64,000 nucleotides of DNA from Janthinobacterium psychrotolerans. GTDB taxonomy: Bacteria > Pseudomonadota > Gammaproteobacteria > Burkholderiales > Burkholderiaceae_D. The notes below the pieces were generated by a model. The model was not told where the DNA came from and searched no databases. It saw nothing but the letters and a program-made list of their open reading frames with translations. The stretch is taken from the NCBI RefSeq assembly GCF_001677885.1, contig NZ_LOCQ01000056.1, positions 186,001 through 250,000 on the forward strand, given 5' to 3'. The first letter of the stretch is position 1; every line of letters starts with the position of its first letter. Both the position numbers and the translations under genes were made by a program. Positions 8,685 to 17,689 of this stretch are shown in pieces.

Positions 8685-10562
8685 ATGCCTGCCCGCCACC
8701 TCCCTGGCGCCCTGCTGCTGTGCGCCACCGTGCTGCTCGGTGGCTGCGCCGCCGTCACCGTCTCCGATATTTCGCCCGCCGACTATCTGCAGCAGCGGCG
8801 CGGCGACGTACTGACCACCGGCAAGCTGAGTGCGGCGGCCAGCGAGGTGCTGCGCATTATCGGCAGCGACATCGACGCTTGCACCAGCAACGCCGGCACT
8901 TGCCGCGCCGACCTGGCCCGTTCCACCCTGCTGAGCGACGAGCAGCGCCTGGCGACCCTGTCCGAACTGTGGCTGGGGACTGCCTTGCAGGAGGAAAAAC
9001 AGGCCGGCCACGACAGCGCCAGCCTGCTGGCGGCCTGGCTGGAATCGGCCCGCTACGCCTATGCCTACCTGTTCTACACCGCGCGCACGCCAGGCCAGCG
9101 CGCGTTCGAAGAGCGGCAGACGCAAATTCGCGACTACTACAACTACGCGGTGCAAAAAGCCGTCGTCAACCTGTTTCGCCATCATCGCGAGTACCGGCCG
9201 GACGGCAATGCGGTGCTGGTGTCCGGCTGGCGCATCGACAGCGAACTTTCCGCGCTGCGCCTGCCGCAGGACGGCACCCTGCCCGAAGAACTGCTGCCGG
9301 CCACCTCGCTGGCGTTTTCAGGCGTGCGCAATGTGTACCGGCGCGACGGCTTTGGCGCCGAGCTGGTGGCCGTCATGCCCAAGCCGGCAGCAGCAAAAGA
9401 CACTGCGGCGCCCTACCGGGAAACCCGCTTTCCCGTCGTCACGGCGCTGATCCGCTTCGAAGGCAATAGCCTCGATGAGGTGCTGGCCACGCAAAACCTG
9501 ATGCTGGTGCTGGCCGACCCGACCCGCAGTACCAGCATCGGCATGGCCGGCCAGGAGCTGCCGGTGGCGGCCAATTTCACGGCCGGCTATGGCCTGTGGC
9601 TGGCGCGTTCGGGTTTCGGCCTGCAGGCGCTGCGTACCCTGTTCGGCAGCGCCGACGGCCTGTCGCGCCCGCAGGTCCACCTGATGCAGCCTTACGATCC
9701 GTCCAAGCGCACCATCGTCATGCTGCACGGCCTGGCCAGCAGTCCCGAGGCGTGGATCAATGTGGCCAACGAACTGATGGGCGACGAGCAGCTGCGCCGG
9801 CGCTACCAGATCTGGCAGGTCTATTATCCAAGCAATGCGCCGCTGGCGGCGAACAATGCGGCCATCCGCCAGGCCCTGGCCGCCACGCTGGCCCATTTCG
9901 ATCCCGCCGGCCGCGCGCCGGCCTCGAACCAGATGGTGCTGATCGGCCACAGCATGGGCGGCGTGCTGGCGCGGCTGATGGTCTCCGACGCCAGGGACAC
10001 CCTGCTCGACGCCATCACCGAGCAATATCAGCTCAAGGGCCGGAAGGCGGAAAAAGTGCGCGCGGGCCTGGCGCCCTACCTGAATTTCTCGGCCATGCCG
10101 CAGGTGAACCGCGCCATTTTCATCGCCGCTCCGCACCGCGGCACCTCGTTTGCCAACTACAAGGTGGCGCGCTGGATCGGCAACCTGGTGACCTTGCCGA
10201 TCACCATGCTCGATCAGCTGTCCGACGCCGCCGGCAGCCTGGCGCAGCTCAACACCAGTGATGCTGCGGGCGACAGCGCGCCGCTGCGCATCCCCAACAG
10301 CATCGACAATCTCAGTGACAAGGACCCGTTCGTGCAACTGGTGGCCGACCTGCCGATCAGCCCGGCAGTGCGCTACTACTCCATCATGGGCAACGACACG
10401 CCCGAGCTGCCGCTGGCGCAATCGAACGACGGCGTGGTGCCCTACGCCAGCGCCCACCTGGCGGGCGCCCAATCGGAAAAGGTATTTCCATCCTGGCATA
10501 GCGTGCAGGAAAATCCGCAGGCGATCCTGGAGATACGGCGGATCTTGCGGCTGGCGGATTGA
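8685..10562 (+). CDS. Alpha/beta-hydrolase lipoprotein
   Basis: Predicted lipid-anchored lipase/esterase of 625 residues. A short signal peptide ends in the lipobox LLGGC, with Cys at residue 21, so the protein should be anchored in the envelope. The N-terminal about 320 residues form a family-specific domain. The hydrolase fold begins at TIVMLHGLASSPEAW. The nucleophile elbow GHSMGG supplies the Ser. A late Asp in NDGVVPYASAHL and a His in FPSWHSVQENP are likely triad members. A GTG at 8673 is an alternative start, two bases after the DUF481 stop; I prefer the ATG at 8685 because it gives a clean lipoprotein signal. Likely co-transcribed with the DUF481 gene. Confidence 0.86.
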   Translation: MPARHLPGALLLCATVLLGGCAAVTVSDISPADYLQQRRGDVLTTGKLSAAASEVLRIIGSDIDACTSNAGTCRADLARSTLLSDEQRLATLSELWLGTALQEEKQAGHDSASLLAAWLESARYAYAYLFYTARTPGQRAFEERQTQIRDYYNYAVQKAVVNLFRHHREYRPDGNAVLVSGWRIDSELSALRLPQDGTLPEELLPATSLAFSGVRNVYRRDGFGAELVAVMPKPAAAKDTAAPYRETRFPVVTALIRFEGNSLDEVLATQNLMLVLADPTRSTSIGMAGQELPVAANFTAGYGLWLARSGFGLQALRTLFGSADGLSRPQVHLMQPYDPSKRTIVMLHGLASSPEAWINVANELMGDEQLRRRYQIWQVYYPSNAPLAANNAAIRQALAATLAHFDPAGRAPASNQMVLIGHSMGGVLARLMVSDARDTLLDAITEQYQLKGRKAEKVRAGLAPYLNFSAMPQVNRAIFIAAPHRGTSFANYKVARWIGNLVTLPITMLDQLSDAAGSLAQLNTSDAAGDSAPLRIPNSIDNLSDKDPFVQLVADLPISPAVRYYSIMGNDTPELPLAQSNDGVVPYASAHLAGAQSEKVFPSWHSVQENPQAILEIRRILRLAD

Positions 10563-10742
10563 AAACACTGAGGCTAGCCCATCGGCAGCTCGATCAGATC
10601 ATTGTGCAGCAAGGCGATGCGATTCACGGCTTCATTTATCATATCAAGCAAGACCATGACACATTCATGGCTGAAGTTCAGCGACAGCCCAGCCCATGCG
10701 CGCCTGCTGGCGGACCGCCTGAGGGCGGATCCGCCCTGACCG

Positions 10743-11738
10743 TCAACCCGGCTCCTTCCACTGCGCCTTGATCTCCAGCATCGCCGGCAGATGCGCGACA
10801 AACAATTCCAGCAGTGCGGGATCGAAGTGCTTGCCGCTGTCGCCCGACATGGTGGCTATCGCTTCTGCCACCGTCCAGGCGCGCTTGTAGGGGCGCTCGC
10901 TGGTCAGGGCGTCGAACACGTCGGCAATCGCCACGATGCGGCCCTCGACGGCGATTTCCTCGCCCTTCAGGCCGTTGGGATAGCCGCTGCCGTCCCATTT
11001 TTCATGGTGCGTCAGGGCGATGGTGCGCGCCATCTTGAGCAACCCTGCCGCATGTTCGCCGATAATGGCCGCGCCGATTTCGGCGTGGCTGCGCATGACC
11101 TGCCATTCTCCGGCATCGAGCTTGCCCGGCTTTTGCAGGATGGCGTCGGGGATGCCGATCTTGCCGACGTCGTGCATGGGCGCGGCGTTGAGCAGGTCCT
11201 CGGCGTGGGCCTCGCTGAAGCCGGCCGCCAGCGCCAGCTGGCGCGCGTAATAGCTCATGCGGATGACGTGCATGCCGGTTTCGTTGTCCTTGTACTCGGC
11301 CGCCTGGCCCAGGCGCTGGATTACCTGCAGGCGCGAACGGCGCAGTTCGGCCGCGTCGACCAGCGACAGATGGGTGCGCACGCGCGCACGCACGATGGGC
11401 GGGCTGACCGGCTTGGTGATGTAGTCGACGGCGCCGGCCTCGAAGCCTTCCGTTTCATCCTTCACGTCGGACAGGGCCGTGACGAAGATCACGGGAATGG
11501 CCGCCGTGTGCGGCATGGCCTTGAGCTTGCGGCACACTTCGTAGCCGGTCATGGCGGGCATCATGATGTCAAGCAGGATCAGCTCGACCGGATTGGCCTG
11601 CGCCAGTTCGAGCGCCTTTTCGCCGTCCTTGGCGTACAGCAGGCGATAGTCGTCCTGCAGGATCTGGCGCAGCACCTGCAGGTTGGTCGCTTCGTCGTCG
11701 ACCAGCAGCACGATGGGTTTCTGTTCGGGTAATGTCAT
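10743..11738 (-). CDS. Response regulator with HD-GYP domain (c-di-GMP phosphodiesterase)
   Basis: Cytosolic 331-residue output protein. Residues 1-120 are a receiver with DDEAT, phospho-acceptor Asp in ILLDIMMPAM and Lys in DYITKPVS. Residues about 140-320 are an HD-GYP domain with the metal motif HDVGKIGIPD, the HHEKWDGSGYPNGL loop that carries the GYP signature, and DVFDALTSERPYK. HD-GYP proteins of this RpfG-like layout degrade cyclic di-GMP (family knowledge). It lies 24 bp downstream of the large hybrid kinase on the same strand, so the kinase probably phosphorylates it through its C-terminal HPt domain. Confidence 0.95.
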   Translation of the reverse strand: MTLPEQKPIVLLVDDEATNLQVLRQILQDDYRLLYAKDGEKALELAQANPVELILLDIMMPAMTGYEVCRKLKAMPHTAAIPVIFVTALSDVKDETEGFEAGAVDYITKPVSPPIVRARVRTHLSLVDAAELRRSRLQVIQRLGQAAEYKDNETGMHVIRMSYYARQLALAAGFSEAHAEDLLNAAPMHDVGKIGIPDAILQKPGKLDAGEWQVMRSHAEIGAAIIGEHAAGLLKMARTIALTHHEKWDGSGYPNGLKGEEIAVEGRIVAIADVFDALTSERPYKRAWTVAEAIATMSGDSGKHFDPALLELFVAHLPAMLEIKAQWKEPG

Positions 11739-11762
11739 GGTTGCTCGTTGCTGAAAATCGGT

Positions 11763-14700
11763 TCAGGATGGCACGGCGCCGTCTGCTTCGGCCGCCTGCG
11801 CCTGCAGCCACTCAAGCAGTTGCCTGAGCACGTCGGCGGCGCGCGCAAATTCAAAATCGTCGATGGCGCCGGCCAGGGTTTGCAACTGGCGCTGCCGGGC
11901 GTGCGGCGCCAGCAGGGTCGTCACTTGCGCCATCAGGCTGTCGTCGAGCTGGCCGCCTTCCAGGCTGGCAATCGCGTGGCGCAGCAGGGCGCCGGCGGCG
12001 GCATGGTCGAGCGGCGCGGCCGCTGGCGCCGGCGCAGCAGCCACAATGACCACGCCCGGTTCGGCGCCCTCGATCACTTCGGCCGACAGCGCCGCAAACG
12101 CCGCCGCCAGTTGCTGCAGCAGTTCGGCCACCGGCCGCTGGTGCTGTATTGCCTGCTCGATGCGCCCGAGGATACCCTCGATCTGCACCAGGCACAAGTT
12201 CGCGGCCGCGCCTTTGAGGCGATGCAGCAGGTGGCCGGCCACGCTGGCGCCGCCGCGGCCGATCTCGCGCGCCAGCAGGGCCGTGCTGTCGGCGTTGGTG
12301 CTGGCGAAGCGGGTTATCGCCCGCGCCAGCGTCTCGCGCCCGCCCCACAGGGCCGTGCCGCGCTGCCAGTCGACCTGGCAGCCGGCAAAACCGGGCGCCC
12401 CATGCGGTGGCGCCAGTTCGGGGGCGACGGCGATATCGAGCAGGCGCGCCACTTCCGCCGTCAGTTTGTGCATTTCCAGCGGTTTCGAGGCAAAGCCGTT
12501 CATGCCGGCGGCTTCCGCGGCGCGGCGATCCTGTTCCAGCACGCTGGCCGTCAGCGCGATGATCGGTGTCGGTGTCAAGCCCTGTTCGCGCTCGTGCATG
12601 CGTATCAATCGCGTCGCTTCCAGGCCATCCATGCGCGGCATCTGCACGTCCATCAGCACGATGTCGTAACTGCCGTTGCGGAACTCGCGCACGGCGCTTT
12701 CGCCATCGCTGGCGGTAATCACCTGGTGGCCGGCCGCGCCCAGGCTGATCATCAGCAGCTCGATATTTTGCGGCACGTCGTCGGCCGCCAGGATGCGCAG
12801 CGGCGGCAAGGCCAGCACCGGCTGTTCGCTGCGGCGCAGTACCACCTTGCCCGGCGCCAGCGGCAGCCGCACATGGAACGCGCTGCCCACGCCGAGGGTG
12901 CTGTCCACGGTGATGCTGCCACCCATCAGCTCGACCAGCTGCAGCGAGATGGTGGTGCCCAGGCCCGTGCCGCCAAAGCGGCGGCTCATCGAAGAGTCGG
13001 CCTGGGTAAATGGTGCAAAGATCTTGTCGAGGCGGTCGGCCGGAATGCCGATGCCGGTATCGTGCACGGCGACATGCACGTCGCTGCCCTGCATGTCGAC
13101 GGCGATGCGCACCTGGCCCGCTTCGGTGAATTTGACGGCGTTGCCGATCAGGTTGGTCAGTATCTGCTGGATGCGGCGCGCGTCGCCCAGGAAGAACTGG
13201 CCGGCGCGCGGATCGTAGTCGACCAGCAGTTCGATCTCCTTGTTGTGCGCTGAAATGCGCAGCGAGGCGGCCACGTGGTCGACCAGGTCGGGCAGCGAAA
13301 AGTCCACCAGCTCCAGTTCGGTCGCGCCCTTTTCCAGCTTGGCCGTGTCGAGTATGTCGTTGAGCAGTTCCAGCAGCGAGCGGGCCGACTGGCGCACGGT
13401 CGTCAGGTGGCGCCGCTGCAGGCTGTCCAGGGCCGTGCCCAGCAGCACTTCCGTAAAGCCGATAATGGCGTTCATCGGCGTGCGGATTTCGTGGCTCATG
13501 TTGGCCAGAAACGAGGTTTTAGACTCGGCCGCCAGCTCGGCGCGGTCCTTGGCCGCGCGCAGGTTTTCCTGCAGCGCGCGCTGCTCGCTGATGTCGGTGG
13601 CCAGCTTGACCACCTTGAACGGCGTGCCGTCGGCATTGAAGATCGGGTTGTACGAGGCCTGGATGCTGATGCGCTTGCCATGCTTGCCGATGCGGTCGTA
13701 GTCGGCGGCGTCGAATTCGCCATTGCCCAGGCGCTGCCAGAACAGCGGATAGGCGGCGGACTGCACGTAATCGGGCTCGCAGAACATGCTGTGATGCTGG
13801 CCCAGCACTTCGTCCAGCTGGTAGCCGACCAGGTCGAGGAAGTTCTGGTTGGCCGCCAGCACCCTGCCCTGCAGGTCGAATTCGATCACCGCCATGGCGC
13901 GCGAAATGGCCGTCACCTTGCCTTCGTATTCGGCATTGCGCAATTCGCTCTCGGTGATGTCGAGGATCACGCCGTCGATCCAGCGTACCACGCCGTCGCT
14001 GTCGAGCACCGGGCCACTGCTTTCGCGCACCCAGCATTCGCGCCCGTCGCGGTGGATCATGCGGTAGACGTTTTCAAAGTCGCGCTTCTGGCTGGCCGCC
14101 TGCACGCAGGTGTCGTTGACGCGCTGGCGATCGTCCGGGTGCACCAGTTCGATGATATTGATGCGCCCGTCGATGAAGTCCTGCGGCATCCAGCCGGTCA
14201 GGTTGAACACGGCGTCACTGATGAAAATCATTTTCCAGTCGGGTGCGAAGCTGGTGTGGAAGGACACGCCGGGAATATTGCGGATCAGGGTGCGGTACTG
14301 GCGCTCGCTGTCTTTCAGCGCCTGCTCCATGTTGCGCGACGAACGCATGTCGGTGACAAAGGCCACGAACAGCGGCTGGCCGGGCGTGTCGATCTTGCCG
14401 ATGGCCACGCGGATCGGCAGCATGGTGCCGTCCCGGTGGCGGCCTTCGAGTTCGCGCCCGCTCTCGGGGATGCCTGACACGCCGGTGGCCAGGAATTCGC
14501 GCAAGTAGCCCTGGTAGCGCGCCGCGTCATCGTCCTGCAGCAGGATATAGGCGTCGCGCCCGAGGATATCGGCTTCGCACCAGCCGAACAGGGCCTCGGC
14601 GGCCGGATTGAAGGAGCGCACCTTGCCCTGGCCGTCGATGGTGATCAGGCCATCGGCGGCCGTGTCGACGATGGCGCGCAGGCGCGACTCGCCCGCATTG

Positions 14701-15491
14701 GCGTGGCGCAGCAACTGGCGGTAGCGCAGCAGGCCATTGGCGGCCGCCACGAACACGGTCAGCGTGACGGTAATCAACGCCACGGCCAGCGCGATGAACG
14801 AGGCCTGCACCGTGATGGTGTTGCTGCCGGTGGCAGGCAGGCCCGAAAAACGCGCCGCCAGCATGCCCGTGTAATGCATGCCCGAAATCGCCAGGCCCAT
14901 CACCACGCTGCTGGCCAGCAGCGCCGTCATCGGCCGCAGCCGCAGGCGCGAGGCGGCCAGGCCGAAGCGTATCCACAAGGCCAGCATGGCCATGACGATG
15001 GCCACCACCAGCGACAGGCAGAACAGCCACGGTTCGTAATGCAGGTCCAGCGCGCTTTGCATGGCGGCCATGCCGCTGTAATGCATCGAGCCGATGCCGG
15101 CGCCAACCAGCAGGCCGCCGACCAGCAACTGCGGCACGCTGATGTGCGGGCGCGCCAGCAGGTGCAGCGCGACCCAGGAAGCGCCCATGCCGGGCAGCAT
15201 CGACAGCAGGGTCAGGCGGGGCTCGAACGTGACGTGGGTACACAGGTCGAACGCCAGCATGCCGATGAAATGCATGGACCAGATGCCGCCGCCCAGCGCC
15301 ACGGCGCCTGTGACGATCGCCGTCTGGCGCTGCAGCCACATGTCGCTGTCGCGCGCCATGCCGGCCACCTGCAGGGCCATGAACGAGGCGAAGATGGCGA
15401 TCGCAACCGAAATCAGTACCAGCCAGCCATCGTGGGTGCCGTACTGGTAAGGAAGGGAGGCCGGGCCGGCCGCGAACATTGAACTGAGCAT
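11763..15491 (-). CDS. MHYT-PAS hybrid sensor histidine kinase with REC and HPt domains
   Basis: Large inner-membrane sensor of about 1242 residues. The N-terminal about 250 residues form an MHYT domain with seven helices and the repeated motifs SMHFIGM, SMHYSGM and GMHYTGM, proposed in the family to bind copper and sense diatomic gas or redox state. Three PAS regions follow (about 265-370, 395-510 and 530-640). The HisKA His is in FLANMSHEIRTPMNAIIGF, and an ATPase domain follows. A receiver has its Asp in IVLMDVQMPRMDG. The C-terminal HPt has its His in HRLKGAAANL. The frame is open to 15698; the ATG at 15489-15491 is chosen because the MHYT core begins directly after it. The phosphorelay output is probably the HD-GYP regulator 24 bp downstream. 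Confidence 0.93.
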   Translation of the reverse strand: MLSSMFAAGPASLPYQYGTHDGWLVLISVAIAIFASFMALQVAGMARDSDMWLQRQTAIVTGAVALGGGIWSMHFIGMLAFDLCTHVTFEPRLTLLSMLPGMGASWVALHLLARPHISVPQLLVGGLLVGAGIGSMHYSGMAAMQSALDLHYEPWLFCLSLVVAIVMAMLALWIRFGLAASRLRLRPMTALLASSVVMGLAISGMHYTGMLAARFSGLPATGSNTITVQASFIALAVALITVTLTVFVAAANGLLRYRQLLRHANAGESRLRAIVDTAADGLITIDGQGKVRSFNPAAEALFGWCEADILGRDAYILLQDDDAARYQGYLREFLATGVSGIPESGRELEGRHRDGTMLPIRVAIGKIDTPGQPLFVAFVTDMRSSRNMEQALKDSERQYRTLIRNIPGVSFHTSFAPDWKMIFISDAVFNLTGWMPQDFIDGRINIIELVHPDDRQRVNDTCVQAASQKRDFENVYRMIHRDGRECWVRESSGPVLDSDGVVRWIDGVILDITESELRNAEYEGKVTAISRAMAVIEFDLQGRVLAANQNFLDLVGYQLDEVLGQHHSMFCEPDYVQSAAYPLFWQRLGNGEFDAADYDRIGKHGKRISIQASYNPIFNADGTPFKVVKLATDISEQRALQENLRAAKDRAELAAESKTSFLANMSHEIRTPMNAIIGFTEVLLGTALDSLQRRHLTTVRQSARSLLELLNDILDTAKLEKGATELELVDFSLPDLVDHVAASLRISAHNKEIELLVDYDPRAGQFFLGDARRIQQILTNLIGNAVKFTEAGQVRIAVDMQGSDVHVAVHDTGIGIPADRLDKIFAPFTQADSSMSRRFGGTGLGTTISLQLVELMGGSITVDSTLGVGSAFHVRLPLAPGKVVLRRSEQPVLALPPLRILAADDVPQNIELLMISLGAAGHQVITASDGESAVREFRNGSYDIVLMDVQMPRMDGLEATRLIRMHEREQGLTPTPIIALTASVLEQDRRAAEAAGMNGFASKPLEMHKLTAEVARLLDIAVAPELAPPHGAPGFAGCQVDWQRGTALWGGRETLARAITRFASTNADSTALLAREIGRGGASVAGHLLHRLKGAAANLCLVQIEGILGRIEQAIQHQRPVAELLQQLAAAFAALSAEVIEGAEPGVVIVAAAPAPAAAPLDHAAAGALLRHAIASLEGGQLDDSLMAQVTTLLAPHARQRQLQTLAGAIDDFEFARAADVLRQLLEWLQAQAAEADGAVPS

Positions 15492-15884
15492 GCTGTGTAG
15501 ATCCGTGAGGACAAGATTAAGCGGCGGCGCGAAGCCGCCAGCAGGCACTAGCGCCGCAACAAGCGCGGCAACGCGGCAGGCTGAAACAGGGAATATCGAC
15601 CGCATCATGGCACGGTCGCCGCGCCCGCATTGTCGGGGCGGGAAGAAGATCACTTCAGAAGTCGTCCAGATGCCTCCCCGGAACGGAAAAAGCGGCATGC
15701 GTGCAACATCTGGCGCGGCGTATCAAAAACTGCGGCGGCCAGGGTGACGATGTGTGTTCTGACGAGCGGGGATTATAGTTGCTTTTGGAAAATATTCATA
15801 GGACTTCAGCAAGTCCATTGCAAAGCAAGCAATTTTTTGCGGCGATTTAGCGACACGCTGCGGCCAGCGCCAGCCAGGTGTTGC
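15492..15884. other. Intergenic region upstream of the MHYT kinase
   Basis: About 390 bp between the start of the hybrid kinase and the end of the SseB-like gene. The kinase frame stays open through the first 207 bp, but the encoded residues do not look like an MHYT N-terminus. The stretch around 15770-15850 is noticeably AT-rich for this genome and is the likely kinase promoter. It contains a perfect 6-bp hairpin, listed separately. I see no gene in it. Confidence 0.5.
15801..15816. repeat. Short perfect inverted repeat in the kinase promoter region
   Basis: GGACTT, a 4-base spacer, then AAGTCC, within an AT-rich pocket about 310 bp upstream of the MHYT kinase start. It could be a regulator site or a small hairpin downstream of the SseB-like gene. 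It is not followed by a T-run on either strand, so it is a poor terminator candidate. Confidence 0.35.
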
Positions 15885-16253
15885 TCAGGCTTGCATTTCC
15901 GGCATGCCGCGAAACCACGCCAGCTGCTCGCGCGTCAGGTAGTTGGCGCCGTCGCCATGCAGGATGACGATCTCAATGTCGGCCGGAATCGAGGCGACCA
16001 GCTGGCGGCCGGTGACGGGAATCTTCGGATAATCGATGCCGGCCAGGAAAGCCAGTTCTTCGGCCACCGTCACGCAGCGGCGCTCGGGATTGGGCGATGG
16101 CACCAGGAACAGGTCGATCTGTTCGCTTTGTCCGCCGATCACCACATGGAACTGCGCCTTCAGCAGCGCCGGCAGTATCAGTTCGATATTGTTCTCGGCA
16201 CGCGATTGTTCGAAAGCGCGTTTCAGCGGTGTCATGGTGGGTGTGGTGGACAT
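15885..16253 (-). CDS. SseB-like family protein
   Basis: Small cytosolic protein of 122 residues resembling the N-terminal domain of SseB-type proteins: MTPLKRAFEQSRAENNIEL leads into strands FHVVIGG, IDLFLVPSPNPERRCVTVAE and YPKIPVTGRQLVASIP, and the protein ends at FRGMPEMQA. SseB relatives have no defined biochemical role. The open frame continues upstream to 16436, but the residues there are basic and low-complexity, so I start at the ATG 16251-16253; an ATG three codons earlier is equally possible. No clear Shine-Dalgarno sequence is visible. It lies upstream of the MHYT kinase gene on the same strand, with a 393-bp gap. Confidence 0.65.
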   Translation of the reverse strand: MSTTPTMTPLKRAFEQSRAENNIELILPALLKAQFHVVIGGQSEQIDLFLVPSPNPERRCVTVAEELAFLAGIDYPKIPVTGRQLVASIPADIEIVILHGDGANYLTREQLAWFRGMPEMQA

Positions 16254-16643
16254 GGCAATCATGGCAGAATGGTCAAGCCCGGCAGTGTAGCAGAGGCGCC
16301 GCCGGCGGCGCGCTCCGCTGGCGGCCCCTGCATCCTGTAGTGCGGAAACAGCAGCACGCTGCGAGGTATCAAAGCCTCGCTCGCGGCGGATCATCTTGTC
16401 CCGCCGGTCGTGGTCGATCAGTCGCTGCTGCGCCACGGTGGCGAGTCAGGCACGCGGCTGGCGCAAGGCAGGCACCGGCGCCAGCGCGCGCATCGACACC
16501 AACGCTTTCTCGCGCTTGTGCGCTACCGACTTTTTCAATCTGCTCAAAGTCGACGGCAAGTGCCTTGCGATCAGCAAGATTGATCACAGATTGATCACAC
16601 CCACGTCGCGCCCGGAGCGGCAGTGACGGTTCCCAGGCCCTGT
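16254..16643. other. Intergenic region without a supported gene
   Basis: About 390 bp between the SseB-like start and the LysR stop. A 76-codon plus-strand frame (16396-16626) exists but has no recognisable domain, no ribosome-binding site and unusual residue composition, so I do not call it. The only structure I see is an 11-bp tandem repeat at 16577-16598. It may be decayed coding sequence. Confidence 0.45.
16577..16598. repeat. 11-bp perfect tandem repeat
   Basis: AGATTGATCAC occurs twice back to back. Each copy contains TGATCA, a palindrome. It sits in the non-coding gap downstream of the LysR gene, where no gene is supported. Two copies spaced 11 bp apart would present the same face of the helix to a protein, so a binding site is possible; chance duplication is as likely. 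Confidence 0.5.
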
Positions 16644-17564
16644 TCACCCCTGGTAGCGCAAGGCTTCGATCACCAGCGAAAACGCGCGCGAGGTATGGCG
16701 GCGCGACAGGTAATAGGCGTGCAGCGCGGGAAACGCCGGGCAGTAGTCGTCCATCACGCTGACCAGGCGGCCGTCCTTCAGGTAGGGCGCGACCATCTCC
16801 TGCGACAGGAAAGCCAGGCCGACCCCGTACAGCGCGGCGTTGAGCATCTGGCAAGCGCTGTTGAAGGTCGCCTGACCAGTCACGCGCACGTCCAGCGGCT
16901 GGCCGCCCTCGCACAATTCCCAAGCATACAAGCCGCCGCCGGCCAGTCGCAGGGTGATGCAGTTGTGTCGTTGCAGTTCGGCTATCGTCTCCGGTGGGCG
17001 CCGGCCGCGCCAGTAATCGGGCGCGGCGACGATGGCCATCCGCACGTCGGGCGTGAGCCTGACGGCGATCATGTCCTGCTGCACCTGGTCGCCATAGCGC
17101 ACGCCGATGTCAAAGCGTTCGGCCACGATATCGTGCATGCGGTAGTCGGAATTGATCTCGATGCGCAGGTCCGGGTATTGCGGCAGCAGATGGGCCAGGC
17201 GCGGCCACAGCACGCTGTCGATGATATGGTCGATGGCCGTGATGCGGATGATGCCGGCCGGGCTGCCACCAAGGTCGCTGATGGCGGCGATCTCCGCTTC
17301 GATCTCTTCAAAGCGCGGCGCCACCGTGTCGATCAGGCGCTGGCCGGCGGCCGTCGGCGCCACGCTGCGCGTGGTGCGCGCCAGCAGCTGCACCCCCATG
17401 CGCGCTTCGAGCGCGCGCACGATATGGCTCAATGCCGACTGCGACATGCCCAGGGTGGCGGCCGCGCGCGTAAAACTGCGCTCGCGCGCGACGGCAAGGA
17501 AGACCTGGATATCGTTGATATTGTCGCGCGCCATGGGAACTCGAAGAAACCGGTAATCGTTCAT
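16644..17564 (-). CDS. LysR-family transcriptional regulator
   Basis: 306-residue regulator. The N-terminal helix-turn-helix (residues about 14-75) reads FLAVARERSFTRAAATLGMS then SALSHIVRALEARMG, typical of LysR. The effector domain follows (IRITAIDHIIDSVLWPRLAH onward) and resembles the DSV-type subfamily often found beside MFS exporters or oxidoreductases. A second start (ATG at 17532-17534) would remove 10 residues and is equally plausible. It is divergent from the MFS exporter gene, with about 125 bp between them, and is likely to control that gene and the hydrolase behind it. Confidence 0.93.
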   Translation of the reverse strand: MNDYRFLRVPMARDNINDIQVFLAVARERSFTRAAATLGMSQSALSHIVRALEARMGVQLLARTTRSVAPTAAGQRLIDTVAPRFEEIEAEIAAISDLGGSPAGIIRITAIDHIIDSVLWPRLAHLLPQYPDLRIEINSDYRMHDIVAERFDIGVRYGDQVQQDMIAVRLTPDVRMAIVAAPDYWRGRRPPETIAELQRHNCITLRLAGGGLYAWELCEGGQPLDVRVTGQATFNSACQMLNAALYGVGLAFLSQEMVAPYLKDGRLVSVMDDYCPAFPALHAYYLSRRHTSRAFSLVIEALRYQG

Positions 17565-17689
17565 TCTAACAGCCGGCCATTGGCAATCGATTGATGACGT
17601 ACGCGCATAAACCCTAGCAATGGCGGCCTGTTTTCAGCCGCGCAAACGCGGCTACCATCGGTGCTTCCTTCTCAAGCACCTCGATTCCC

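Noticed and set aside
15492..15698. N-terminal extension of the MHYT kinase frame
   Set aside because: The extra residues do not resemble an MHYT N-terminus and include no ribosome-binding site; start at 15491 preferred.
16396..16626. 76-codon plus-strand frame in the 16.3-16.6 kb gap
   Set aside because: No ribosome-binding site, no domain, atypical composition.
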